Source of the DNA: Nitrolancea sp040255925
Lineage (GTDB): Bacteria > Chloroflexota > Chloroflexia > Thermomicrobiales > Thermomicrobiaceae
NCBI GenBank assembly: GCA_040255925.1
Contig: JBDZVX010000155.1
Location: forward strand, 1 to 5,385
DNA: 5,385 nucleotides
Direction of reading: 5' to 3'
Made by a program: the position numbers and the translations under genes. Below are positions 1 to 5,385 of the stretch, one piece after another (within the stretch, counting starts at the first letter, position 1; every line of letters starts with the position of its first letter). Below the pieces are notes generated by a model. It made no database searches and was not told the DNA's origin. It was given only the letters and a program-made list of their open reading frames with translations.

Positions 1-174
1 AAAAGCGGCAAGACGGTGCGGATTTCGCTGTGGGAGACCGAAGAGGCGCTCCAGGCAAGCGCGGAGGCCGTCGTACAAATCCGGTCCGAGGGCGCGGAAA
101 TTACACGGGACTGGCGCGACCCATTTCCGGGGTCGCCGGTGGTCGAAGTGTTTGAGGTCGCCGTCCGCCGCTAA
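1..174 (+). CDS. C-terminal part of a small ABM-like (antibiotic biosynthesis monooxygenase fold) protein
   Basis: The reading frame is open from base 1 and ends at TAA 172-174, giving the last 57 residues of a gene that begins before the window. It reads KSGKTVRISLWETEEAL, then a helix-like stretch (ALQASAEAVVQIRSEGA), then PVVEVFEVAVRR at the end. The pattern of a strand with a 'S/T-L-W-E-T/S-E-E' turn, an Ala-rich helix and a final V-V-E-x-F-E-V strand is typical of small dimeric alpha/beta-barrel proteins of the ABM superfamily. These are often annotated only as hypothetical or monooxygenase-like. Family assignment rests on this pattern alone; the N-terminal half is missing, so no substrate or activity can be given. 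It converges on the next gene with only 14 bases between the two stop codons. Confidence 0.6.
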   Translation, partial: KSGKTVRISLWETEEALQASAEAVVQIRSEGAEITRDWRDPFPGSPVVEVFEVAVRR

Positions 175-188
175 ATCACCGGCCGGGT

Positions 189-893
189 TCACCCAGTGGG
201 TTCGGTCGGTTGCATCACCGGGCTCTCAGCGGGTTCAACCGGCCCGGACGGAACGGGGTCCTCGATCACCGGAGATTGGGACGGCACGGTAGCCGGTTCG
301 GTCGGTGCCGGCTTCACGGCATCAGGGTCAGGTTCTACCGTGGGCGTTGGACTCGGCTCGACCTCCGCTGGAGCCGCCGACGGCGTCGCGATGTCCGGCG
401 CGGCCAGCTTGTCCGGGTCCGGAGCCGGACTGGCTGGGCTCGATTCATCGGTAGCTACGTTCTGCCACACCTCGCCGACCGTGGTCCGCGCGTCGCTGGA
501 GGATTGGCCCATCAATCGGGCAACCGAAGTCCGGGCAACCGTCTCAAACGCGGTAAGTCCGCCCATCGCCAGGAGAAAGATCAGGACCGTTCCGCCGGCA
601 ATCGCTCCCCAAGCAAGCCGGCGATGTGACCTGGCCTGGTGTTCGAATTCCATGCCACCTTCATCGAAATCATTCCGCAACCGGCGGTACCGGGTTCGCA
701 CACGCTCGTGAGCCCCCTCGATCGATCTCCGGTAGAGCGCGCTCCCGATCGTAACCGTGATACTGCTAATGGCCGCGCCGATGAGTGTACCCGCCACGCC
801 AAACTTCGACGCAACGACCGCGGCAGACACCGAAGCCAGCGCCCCGGCGATGATCTGGACGATGCTGAGGCCGCTGGACGCCTTTTTCCCCAA
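189..893 (-). CDS. Membrane protein with N-terminal hydrophobic hairpin and Pro/Glu/Ala-rich tail, function unknown
   Basis: The gene encodes 234 residues from a TTG start. Residues 10-54 form two hydrophobic stretches broken by a K-F-G-V-A-G turn and ending in IGSALYRRSIE. A basic, charged stretch follows (about 55-92), then a clear membrane helix (about 93-116, LAWGAIAGGTVLIFLLAMGG). A conserved-looking GLTAFETVARTSVARLMG segment leads into a low-complexity tail from about 153 to the end, dominated by P, E, A, S and T. The N-terminal layout (SxxVxxALAAVxAAVVAS.FGVAGTLIGAA..S...T.GSALY) recalls a hypothetical protein family common in actinobacteria and Chloroflexota; this is from memory. The disordered tail is probably outside the membrane (inference). 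TTG at 893 was preferred over an in-frame GTG at 950 and an ATG at 1244 because only TTG has a good ribosome site, and the ATG form would run into the kinase gene. No enzymatic motif is visible. Confidence 0.8.
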   Translation of the reverse strand: MGKKASSGLSIVQIIAGALASVSAAVVASKFGVAGTLIGAAISSITVTIGSALYRRSIEGAHERVRTRYRRLRNDFDEGGMEFEHQARSHRRLAWGAIAGGTVLIFLLAMGGLTAFETVARTSVARLMGQSSSDARTTVGEVWQNVATDESSPASPAPDPDKLAAPDIATPSAAPAEVEPSPTPTVEPDPDAVKPAPTEPATVPSQSPVIEDPVPSGPVEPAESPVMQPTEPTG

Positions 894-905
894 CCCTTCT
901 CCTTC
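894..905 (-). promoter_or_regulatory. Ribosome binding site deciding the TTG start of the membrane protein
   Basis: On the minus strand the bases just before TTG (893-891) read GAAGGAGAAGGG. An AAGGAG core lies at 904-899, five bases from the start codon. No comparable site precedes the alternative in-frame GTG (950-948), so the TTG start is favoured. Confidence 0.65.
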
Positions 906-974
906 ACTCGACGCTAAACATCTGTCCTGAACTTTATTACGCCGCGCCACCGAGCGCAAGCATGGCTGATACCC

Positions 975-994
975 AATTCCCTCTGATGGGAACT
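975..994 (-). other. Small stem-loop between the gluconokinase and membrane-protein genes
   Basis: On the minus strand AGTTCCC and GGGAATT flank the six-base loop ATCAGA. This makes a seven-pair stem with one G-T wobble, 18 bases after the kinase stop codon. There is no T-run behind it, so it is at best a weak terminator or a processing/stability hairpin. The 118-base gap also holds an A/T-rich patch (TAATAA on the minus strand at 939-934), but I cannot match a convincing -35 box to it. Confidence 0.3.
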
Positions 995-1011
995 GCCTCG
1001 GCGCTGTGCGA

Positions 1012-2523
1012 TCATCTGAACTCCGGCTCGCCGCCCACCAGCAGGCGATAAAGCCGCTCGTGGCGCTCGATTGCACCAACATAGATTTGGTGCGCCTCCG
1101 GGCGGGGCTGGTAGGCCGGACCGGACACGTCAACGACATCAGGGTAATCATCGATGACACCGATCGCCAGCAACGATTGCAGCGCGGCGCCTCGTGAAGA
1201 CGCCTCCAAATCCGCGAACGGGAGGAGCGGCTGATTGAGAACATCCGCCAGGATTTGCATCCAAACAGGGCTGTCGAGCAATCCCGCCCCGGTCGCCACG
1301 ATTTCAGTTATTCCCGGCCGAGCCCGGCACAGGAGGCGGTGGATCTCCGCAAAGCGATAGGCGACTGCCTCCAGCGTCGCCTGAAGGATGTCGTCCGGCG
1401 TGGTGCTCGAACGCAACCCCACGATAGCCCCCCGGATTTCGGCGTTCCAATCAGGGCTCCGTTCCCCAAACAGAAAGGGCAGCATTGTCAGACCATGGCC
1501 ATCCGGCTTCGCGGCCAGGAGCCGGGTCTCGGACAGCTTGATGTCCGCGAATCGCAACGTCTTCTCAAGCCAGGCGAACAGGTTCCCGCCATTACTCAGC
1601 GCGCCACCCATCACGAACCGCTCACCGTCGGCCCGGTAGCACCAGAGCCCAGCCGGTATATCAACATCGTTCGCCTTCCACAGGACCCGCATCGCACCCG
1701 AGGTACCGATCATCAAGGCGAGCCGCGCCGGCAATACACAGCCGCTCCCGATACTGCCCAGAGCCCCATCTCCGGTGGGCAAGATCCACGGGATCGCGGC
1801 CAGCGGCTGCCAGCGGCCCGCGTATTCCGGACGTAGGCCCATGAGCGGCGTGTCCAGGTCACCGAGCGGCGGGAGGTGTTCTGCGGTCAGTGGGAGGATC
1901 TCCAACAGCGCATGATCCCATACCTTCTCATGCTGATTGAACAGCCCGGTCCCCGATGCCATTGAAATGCTAACCCGCGTCGAGCCGAACAACCGGAAAT
2001 AGGCATATTCACCGAAGGAGAGCCAGAGACGTACGCGGGAAAACAACTCCGGCCGGGTCTGATGCAGCCAGACCAGTTTCGCCGGGAAGTAGCTCGCGTG
2101 GAACACCGCGCCGGTCCGGCTGTGCACGGCTCGCTCGTCGAGGGTTGAGCGGAGTGCACGCGCGGCCTCGCCGCTCCGGGTATCCGCCCAAGTGTAGATC
2201 GGTGTCAACGGCTCCCCGCGCTCGTCGATCCCCATTAGGCCATGCCAGAAGCAGGACATCCCGACTGCCTGAATCTGACTCGCCAGGTGTCCAGCCCGTT
2301 GAAGGCATGCGTCGACCGCCCGCTCGAAGGCGGCGAAAAGCGCGTTCGGATCAAGTTCATTCCCGCCGTCCGGCGTCGCACGAGCCGGACAGGATTCCCG
2401 CGCTTCGATGCCCCGGACCGGGAGACCGGTTGCATCGTAGACGGCCACCCGAAGCGACGACGTTCCGGCATCGACGCTCAGTACCAGCGGCAAACGCACG
2501 CGATCTGGTTCAACGGCGGTCAT
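1012..2523 (-). CDS. gntK: Gluconokinase, FGGY carbohydrate kinase family
   Basis: The protein has 503 residues, a normal full length for FGGY kinases. It should phosphorylate D-gluconate to 6-phosphogluconate with ATP in the cytoplasm (EC 2.7.1.12), feeding the pentose phosphate or Entner-Doudoroff route. The N-terminal FGGY domain opens with the phosphate loop SVDAGTSSLRVAVYD (16-30). Gluconokinase-like blocks follow: MSCFWHGLMGID (89-100), TPIYTWADTRS (107-117) and TGDGALGSIGSG (250-261), where Asp252 is the expected catalytic base. The C-terminal domain has GTSGAMRVL (273-281), GLWCYRADGERFVMGGALSNGG (292-313), GERSPDWNAEIRGAIVGL (353-370) and the FGGY signature region TGAGLLDSPVWMQILADVL (411-429). 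The W-ADTR, GTSGA-RV and MGGALSNGG blocks favour gluconokinase over xylulokinase or glycerol kinase. Substrate specificity is still by homology. ATG at 2523 follows GGAGGA with a nine-base gap. No gluconate transporter, GntR regulator or 6-phosphogluconate dehydrogenase is in the window. Confidence 0.92.
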   Translation of the reverse strand: MTAVEPDRVRLPLVLSVDAGTSSLRVAVYDATGLPVRGIEARESCPARATPDGGNELDPNALFAAFERAVDACLQRAGHLASQIQAVGMSCFWHGLMGIDERGEPLTPIYTWADTRSGEAARALRSTLDERAVHSRTGAVFHASYFPAKLVWLHQTRPELFSRVRLWLSFGEYAYFRLFGSTRVSISMASGTGLFNQHEKVWDHALLEILPLTAEHLPPLGDLDTPLMGLRPEYAGRWQPLAAIPWILPTGDGALGSIGSGCVLPARLALMIGTSGAMRVLWKANDVDIPAGLWCYRADGERFVMGGALSNGGNLFAWLEKTLRFADIKLSETRLLAAKPDGHGLTMLPFLFGERSPDWNAEIRGAIVGLRSSTTPDDILQATLEAVAYRFAEIHRLLCRARPGITEIVATGAGLLDSPVWMQILADVLNQPLLPFADLEASSRGAALQSLLAIGVIDDYPDVVDVSGPAYQPRPEAHQIYVGAIERHERLYRLLVGGEPEFR

Positions 2524-2861
2524 CAGCAACGCTCCTCCGGGAAATAACCAATCGTTCAAGTATAGCCTTCGGACCGGTGATGGCGGTGATACACTGATGG
2601 CAGGAGGCGATAAACGCCCCTCGTGATCGGACCCGGCTATGCGATGGCGCCACGCTTTCGCCGTTCCCATCGGACGCGCCCCAATCCACCGGGAGCGCTT
2701 GATCCCACGTGCCGGCGGGCATTCCCTCCCCGAACGTTCACCCGCGACCTGTTTCTCGTTTCACCCCGGAACTATTCCCCAACCGCCCGGATGTTACCGG
2801 CAACCAATGTGCGCCCAATTCAAACCGGCGGGCTACCGGGGACCCGGAAGGACCGGACATT
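2524..2861. other. 338-base divergent intergenic region
   Basis: This gap lies between the divergent starts of the gluconokinase and the histidine-rich protein and must hold both promoters. Frames that run into it from either gene lack coding character (many R, P and S residues, no recognisable domain) and have no ribosome site at their outer starts, so I read it as non-coding. On the kinase side there is a good -10 candidate. On the plus side no convincing -35/-10 pair is visible; a TATTCC near 2773 is too weak to call. Short CCGG-containing repeats are scattered through it, but none makes a clear operator. Confidence 0.6.
2559..2564 (-). promoter_or_regulatory. Candidate -10 box of the gluconokinase promoter
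   Basis: On the minus strand the hexamer is TATACT (five of six to the sigma-70-type TATAAT). It lies 35 bases before the kinase ATG, so the transcript would have a leader of roughly 29 bases with GGAGGA in it. The matching -35 position reads ACCGCC, a poor fit, so the promoter may need an activator or another sigma factor. The call rests on the -10 box only. Confidence 0.35.
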
Positions 2862-4235
2862 ATGGATCAGCGTCAACATCAACCCTGGACGACCTGGCCG
2901 CAGGCGGAAGCCTTGATTGAAGAGCATCTGGAGGGGTTCCTGGCGAGCCACGATCCAGCGAGGAGACTGGCCGCCGACATGGAGCGTTTCACCAGCACCC
3001 GTCTGTTCGATTGGCTCGACCATCTCATCCTCTCGGGCGACCAATGTTTCGTTGCACGAATACGCGCCACCGGCTTCGTACCTGAAGCGGCCGAAACTGG
3101 AGCCGGTATCACGCTGTTCCGCCATCCCGGGGCCCAACTCCCTCGCCTGGCGCTTCGACCTGGTGGCAATGAGCCCGGCGCGCTGGGAATCGCGATCAAG
3201 GTCGATTCAATCGCCGACTTTCTCCTGGCCCACGGCATCCAGGCGCCGGTACAGGGCAGCGTCCTCAGTCCTTACCGGGTAGCCACCATCTGGCCGGAAG
3301 CTGGGCGCGCCGTCCTGGCGGTCGAGCGGCGCGGCTATCGTGGGCTGGTTCCCCAACGGCGACCAATGGAGGACGTCGCGCGCTACCTGACCGCGCGAGA
3401 GCGATGGGCGACACGCCCGCGAAGAACGGATGACGAGCAGAAGGGGTTACAACAGACGCTCGGCCTGGCGCGAGACCTGGTGCGAGAGGTCGGGCGGGAT
3501 ACCGCGGCATGGATCGTCTTCGAGGTCGAGCGTGACTACTGGCAGCGCCGAAACCGGGCCGGCCAGATTCAGAAAGCGCGGCAGGACCGGCTTGGCCTCG
3601 GCTGGGCCAATCACGATCACCATACCTTCCGCTCCTCCCGGTCGACCTTCACCACACTGGCCGCGGTGATGGAGACCCTCGGATTTGTCTGCCGAGAGCG
3701 CTACTATGCCGGCAATGAGGCGGGGTGGGGGGCCCAGGTGATGGAACAGTCCCACTGTGCGTTGGTCGCCTTCCTCGATGTCGATCTCCTCCCGCACGAG
3801 ACGGCGATCGATTTCAGCCATGAATCGCTCCCGGAAACTGACCAACTCGACACGGTCGGACTCTGGTGCGCGCTGCACGGTGAGTCGATCCTCGGAGCCG
3901 GAATGCACCACCTGGAAGCGCAGTTCGATTTCGACCGGCTGCGCGCGGATCTCGCTACGTTCGGTATCGACACTATGAAGCCGTTCAGCGACTCGCACCA
4001 CCTGCGGCAGGCGTTCACGCGTGGAGAGCGCTGGGCGGTCGATCCAGCACGACTCGAGCGCCTACATGCTAGCGGACGGATCACCGAGGAGCAGTACCAG
4101 ACGTTTCTCACCAACGGCGCCATAGGCAGCCACCTTGAGAACCTACAACGACGGGAAGGCTTCAAAGGGTTCAACCAGCGCAACGTCAGCAGCATCATCA
4201 AGGAGACCGACCCCCGTCGCCAAATCGCGGGCTGA
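2862..4235 (+). CDS. Uncharacterised His-motif protein, possible VOC-like (DUF1338-type) metalloenzyme
   Basis: The protein has 457 residues, no signal peptide and no membrane helix, so it is probably cytoplasmic. I do not recognise a named family. Residues about 69-165 look like a beta-alpha-beta-beta module (LGIAIKVDSIADFLLAHGI, then YRVATIWPE and RAVLAVERRGY). Residues about 245-310 contain GWANHDHHTFRSSR (248-260 region), a helix (TLAAVMETLGF), RERYYAGNEAGWGAQVME and a hydrophobic strand (ALVAFLDVDL). Further blocks are GLWCALHGESILGAGMHHLE (333-352), FGIDTMKPFSDSHHLRQAFT and GAIGSHLENLQRREGFKGFNQ (419-439). The HDHHTFR strand followed by a helix and a G-F-x-x-R-x-x-Y turn resembles the VOC-fold DUF1338/2-oxoadipate dioxygenase group, where two His and one Glu hold a metal. 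Here His253/254, His339, His349/350, Glu352, His424 and Glu426 are possible ligands. Function and fold are inference. ATG 2862 follows GGAAGGA with a nine-base gap; an in-frame ATG at 2709 lacks a site and adds a non-protein-like leader. Confidence 0.75.
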   Translation: MDQRQHQPWTTWPQAEALIEEHLEGFLASHDPARRLAADMERFTSTRLFDWLDHLILSGDQCFVARIRATGFVPEAAETGAGITLFRHPGAQLPRLALRPGGNEPGALGIAIKVDSIADFLLAHGIQAPVQGSVLSPYRVATIWPEAGRAVLAVERRGYRGLVPQRRPMEDVARYLTARERWATRPRRTDDEQKGLQQTLGLARDLVREVGRDTAAWIVFEVERDYWQRRNRAGQIQKARQDRLGLGWANHDHHTFRSSRSTFTTLAAVMETLGFVCRERYYAGNEAGWGAQVMEQSHCALVAFLDVDLLPHETAIDFSHESLPETDQLDTVGLWCALHGESILGAGMHHLEAQFDFDRLRADLATFGIDTMKPFSDSHHLRQAFTRGERWAVDPARLERLHASGRITEEQYQTFLTNGAIGSHLENLQRREGFKGFNQRNVSSIIKETDPRRQIAG

Positions 4236-4380
4236 GGCCGGTGGTGGAGGATAATCGGCCATCAGTACGGAGGGAATCGCGGATAGGTGCGCGTCATCGT
4301 TTTGCGTGGCAAGTATTGATCGATCGTGATGCCTGTGGCTTGGCCCGCGCGGCGCTGAAGACACCGCGCTCAGGAGCCGA

Positions 4381-4398
4381 AGCCGGCCGAGGCCGGCT
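4381..4398. repeat. Perfect 8-bp palindromic hairpin inside the element
   Basis: AGCCGGCC and GGCCGGCT are separated by GA; in RNA this would be seven pairs closed by a four-base CGAG loop. It shares bases 4381-4384 with the inner extension of the long stem, so the two pairings are mutually exclusive. Confidence 0.7.
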
Positions 4399-4415
4399 GA
4401 AGGAGAATCATAGAG

Positions 4416-4439
4416 ATGGCCTCGCGACTCCACGCTTGA
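4416..4439 (+). CDS. Possible seven-codon mini-ORF (MASRLHA) inside the inverted-repeat element
   Basis: ATG 4416 is followed by six codons and TGA 4437-4439. An AAGGAG ribosome site lies at 4400-4405, ten bases before the ATG. The mini-ORF coincides almost exactly with the 4419-4442 hairpin, as a leader peptide in an attenuation system would. An ORF this short can easily arise by chance and the peptide has no run of one amino acid that would suggest a control codon, so this is only a candidate. Confidence 0.15.
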   Translation: MASRLHA

Positions 4440-4442
4440 GGC
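4419..4442. repeat. Second local hairpin inside the element
   Basis: GCCTC (4419-4423) pairs with GAGGC (4438-4442), and GCG (4424-4426) with CGC (4433-4435). A two-base TT bulge sits on the right side and ACTCCA forms the loop. It makes eight pairs in all. Confidence 0.5.
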
Positions 4443-4514
4443 AGGTTCAGCTGGCTTCGTCCGGTGAGCGCGGTGTCTTCAGCGCCGCGCGATGCCCGCT
4501 CGAAATGCAGGTCA

Positions 4515-4530
4515 TCGGACTACCGTCCGA
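4515..4530. repeat. Small hairpin right of the element
   Basis: TCGGAC and GTCCGA flank the four-base loop TACC, making a perfect six-pair stem. No T-run follows on either strand, so it is not a convincing terminator. Confidence 0.4.
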
Positions 4531-4602
4531 GTGAAGACTCCCCGCAAAAACCTGGTGCCCAGTCATAGCGCTCAAGCAGGCCACTTCACACTGGAACCCA
4601 GG

Positions 4603-4608
4603 TAAAAT
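4603..4608 (+). promoter_or_regulatory. Possible -10 box for the DUF3052/ICMT gene pair
   Basis: TAAAAT is a five-of-six match to TATAAT in the most A/T-rich part of this gap, 77 bases before the ATG at 4686. A good -35-like TTCACA (4585-4590) lies only 12 bases upstream, too close for a normal pairing; at the usual spacing the sequence is poor. This is a weak candidate. Confidence 0.25.
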
Positions 4609-4685
4609 GGTTACACGCATGCCGGCTGAGAGTGTTATCCGGGAGACGGTTCCGGCATCGCGCGATTCAGGGGAAGGCTCGGGTA

Positions 4686-5117
4686 ATGGCGGATACTCCA
4701 CTGGCGAATCGGCTCCGGATCAAGCCCGGTCACCGGGTGCTTATCCTCAACGCGCCGGATGGCTACGTCGAGGCACTTGGACCGCTTCCCGATGACGTCG
4801 AACTCGCGATCAGCCCGGATGGTGCGTTCGATTGCGTGCATCTCTTCGTCAGGGACAGGGCCGAACTCGACCGGCTCGCACCGACCGCGCTCGGATCGGT
4901 CAAGCGAGACGGGCTCTTCTGGGTTTCGTGGCCGAAGCGAAGTTCCAGGGTCAAGACCGACATCACGCGGGACACCGGCTGGGAGTCGATCTCCGACGCT
5001 GGATGGGCTGGTATCGCGACGGTATCGGTTGACGACACCTGGTCGGCCATCCGGTTCCGGCGGTCGGAGCTGGTCCGGCGGACGCCCGATAAACGGCGCC
5101 CCGAAACGAACTCCTAA
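4686..5117 (+). CDS. DUF3052-like small protein
   Basis: The protein has 143 residues, no signal peptide and no membrane helix. It opens with PLANRLRIKPGHRVLILNAPDGY (5-27), continues with LGPLPDDVELA, a FDCVHLFVRDRAELDRL block (48-64), GLFWVSWPKRSSRVKTDIT (76-94) and ends the domain with VDDTWSAIRFRRSEL (115-129). The order K-L-x-I-K-P-G-x-R-V, L-F-V-x-x-R-A-E-L, W-V-x-W-P-K and V-D-x-T-W-S-x-x-R-F matches the small DUF3052-type proteins widespread in actinobacteria, Chloroflexota and others. They look like a truncated Rossmann-type fold and have no established activity. The usual small residues after W-P-K (K-A-S-G) appear here as R-S-S-R, a divergence worth noting. A basic tail (RRTPDKRRPE) ends the protein. 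ATG 4686 follows GGGGAAGG with an eight-base gap; a longer form from ATG 4632 has no such site and adds an unrelated-looking leader. Confidence 0.8.
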   Translation: MADTPLANRLRIKPGHRVLILNAPDGYVEALGPLPDDVELAISPDGAFDCVHLFVRDRAELDRLAPTALGSVKRDGLFWVSWPKRSSRVKTDITRDTGWESISDAGWAGIATVSVDDTWSAIRFRRSELVRRTPDKRRPETNS

Positions 5118-5155
5118 TAATCCGGCATGGCGCCGGCCACCGAAAGGAGCGAGTG

Positions 5156-5385
5156 ATGGATGAACGTGACGTAGACAACGCCGGAGTGACGATCCCCCCG
5201 CCGCTACTGTATCTCGTGCCTCTCCTGTTAGGGTTGGTCATCCAGAAATTCCGGCACGTTTCGATCCTTCCGAACCGGCTGGCCCGTCCACTAGGCGCAC
5301 TCCTCCTGGTGATCGGGATTGCTACCAATTTCTGGGGGGTCAGGACGATGCGGCGCGCTGAGACGCCACTCAATCCGACCCAGCC
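5156..5385 (+). CDS. Isoprenylcysteine carboxyl methyltransferase-like membrane protein, N-terminal part
   Basis: The frame is open to the window edge and gives the first 76 residues. ATG 5156 follows AAAGGAG with a six-base gap; a GTG directly before it (5153) would sit too close to the ribosome site. The protein starts with a short hydrophilic stretch, then VTIPPPLLYLVPLLLGLVIQ (membrane helix 1, about 14-31), a short basic loop, LARPLGALLLVIGIATNFWG (helix 2, about 43-62) and RTMRRAETPLNPTQ. The sequence P-P-P-x-x-Y followed by two helices and F/T-R-R-A-x-T-P-x-N-P is the standard opening of bacterial ICMT/PEMT-type methyltransferases, whose SAM-binding C-terminal half lies beyond the window. 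The bacterial substrate is generally unknown. Only 38 bases separate it from the DUF3052-like gene, so the two are probably co-transcribed. Confidence 0.8.
   Translation, partial: MDERDVDNAGVTIPPPLLYLVPLLLGLVIQKFRHVSILPNRLARPLGALLLVIGIATNFWGVRTMRRAETPLNPTQ

Larger units (their letters stand above)
4346..4491. repeat. 146-bp element bounded by a perfect 27-bp inverted repeat
   Basis: Bases 4346-4372 are the exact reverse complement of 4465-4491 (27 of 27; the arm begins CGCGCGGCGCTGAAGACACC). After a symmetric five-by-five mismatch the arms pair again: 4378-4384 (CGAAGCC) with 4453-4459, extendable to ten pairs in RNA with one G-U. The 92-base centre has two local hairpins, 4381-4398 and 4419-4442. 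No obvious target-site duplication flanks the arms and no transposase is nearby. It could be a MITE-like or other dispersed palindromic element, or a structured transcribed leader. A simple intrinsic terminator is unlikely because there is no T-run on either side. Confidence 0.85.
4236..4685. other. 450-base intergenic region with inverted-repeat element
   Basis: No ordinary gene is supported here. The frames that cross it (for example GTG 4241 to 4534 on the plus strand and 4701 to 4447 on the minus strand) run straight through a palindromic element, have no domain and show arginine/serine/proline-rich composition typical of shadow frames. The left 110 bases show nothing recognisable. The middle holds a large inverted repeat, and the right part holds a small hairpin and a possible -10 box for the downstream genes. 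No T-tract terminator follows the upstream gene. Confidence 0.6.

Noticed and set aside
196..711. Plus-strand 171-residue Gly/Ser-rich frame opposite the membrane protein
   Set aside because: It mirrors the Pro/Glu/Ala-rich tail of the minus-strand gene, has no ribosome site, and loses protein-like character past residue 90. The minus-strand frame has membrane helices and a good start site.
2709..2861. N-terminal extension of the His-motif protein from ATG 2709
   Set aside because: The 51 extra residues are Pro/Arg/Asn-rich without a recognisable domain and lack a ribosome site; ATG 2862 has GGAAGGA at good spacing.
3447..4001. Minus-strand 184-residue frame inside the His-motif gene
   Set aside because: It is an overlapping frame with no recognisable domain; the plus-strand frame has coherent motifs, codon pattern and a ribosome site.
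4346..4491. Integron attC site
   Set aside because: The size is in range but the expected RYYYAAC and GTTRRRY core sites at the ends are absent and the arms are too perfect; there is no cassette-like gene arrangement.
4346..4491. Intrinsic bidirectional terminator
   Set aside because: The stem is very long with a 92-base centre and no T-run follows either arm.
4241..4534. Plus-strand 97-residue frame from GTG 4241
   Set aside because: It runs through both arms of the inverted repeat and has no domain or hydrophobic core, and there is no separate support for its start. Arm-derived peptide (ALKTPRS) also appears on the opposite strand, as expected from a palindrome, not a gene.
5122..5136. 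Hairpin CCGGC/GCCGG between the last two genes
   Set aside because: Only five pairs with no T-run, in a 38-base gap between genes that look co-transcribed; likely chance in GC-rich DNA.

Overview
The window is GC-rich, gene-dense bacterial DNA. It holds four complete protein genes and two that are cut by the window edges. The base composition, a TTG start behind a strong Shine-Dalgarno site, and the mix of families (a Sphaerobacter/actinobacterial-type gluconokinase, a DUF3052-like protein, a short isoprenylcysteine methyltransferase-like membrane protein) fit a high-GC soil or thermophile-type bacterium. The Thermomicrobia/Sphaerobacter side of Chloroflexota or an actinobacterium is most likely. 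This placement is inference; there is no rRNA or marker gene to fix it.

Layout. 1-174 (+) is the tail of a small protein, probably of the antibiotic-biosynthesis-monooxygenase (ABM) fold. It converges, with a 14-base gap, on 189-893 (-), a membrane protein with an N-terminal hydrophobic hairpin, a further membrane helix and a long Pro/Glu/Ala tail. Upstream of it on the same strand is 1012-2523 (-), a complete FGGY-family gluconokinase, the best-supported call here. A 338-base gap (2524-2861) separates it from the divergent 2862-4235 (+), a 457-residue protein of unknown function rich in histidine motifs. That protein may have a VOC-like metalloenzyme fold, distantly resembling DUF1338/2-oxoadipate dioxygenase proteins. 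Next comes a 450-base stretch without a convincing ordinary gene (4236-4685), then 4686-5117 (+), a DUF3052-like protein, and 5156-5385 (+, cut), the N-terminus of an isoprenylcysteine carboxyl methyltransferase-like membrane protein.

The least ordinary part is inside 4236-4685. A perfect 27-bp inverted repeat (4346-4372 and 4465-4491) encloses 92 bases that hold two further hairpins and a seven-codon mini-ORF with its own Shine-Dalgarno site. It could be a MITE-like non-autonomous element, a genome-wide palindromic repeat, or a structured leader RNA.

The genes do not form one clear pathway. The gluconokinase feeds gluconate into the pentose phosphate or Entner-Doudoroff route. The last two genes look like a small operon (38-base gap). 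No phage, CRISPR, rRNA, tRNA or transposase gene is visible.
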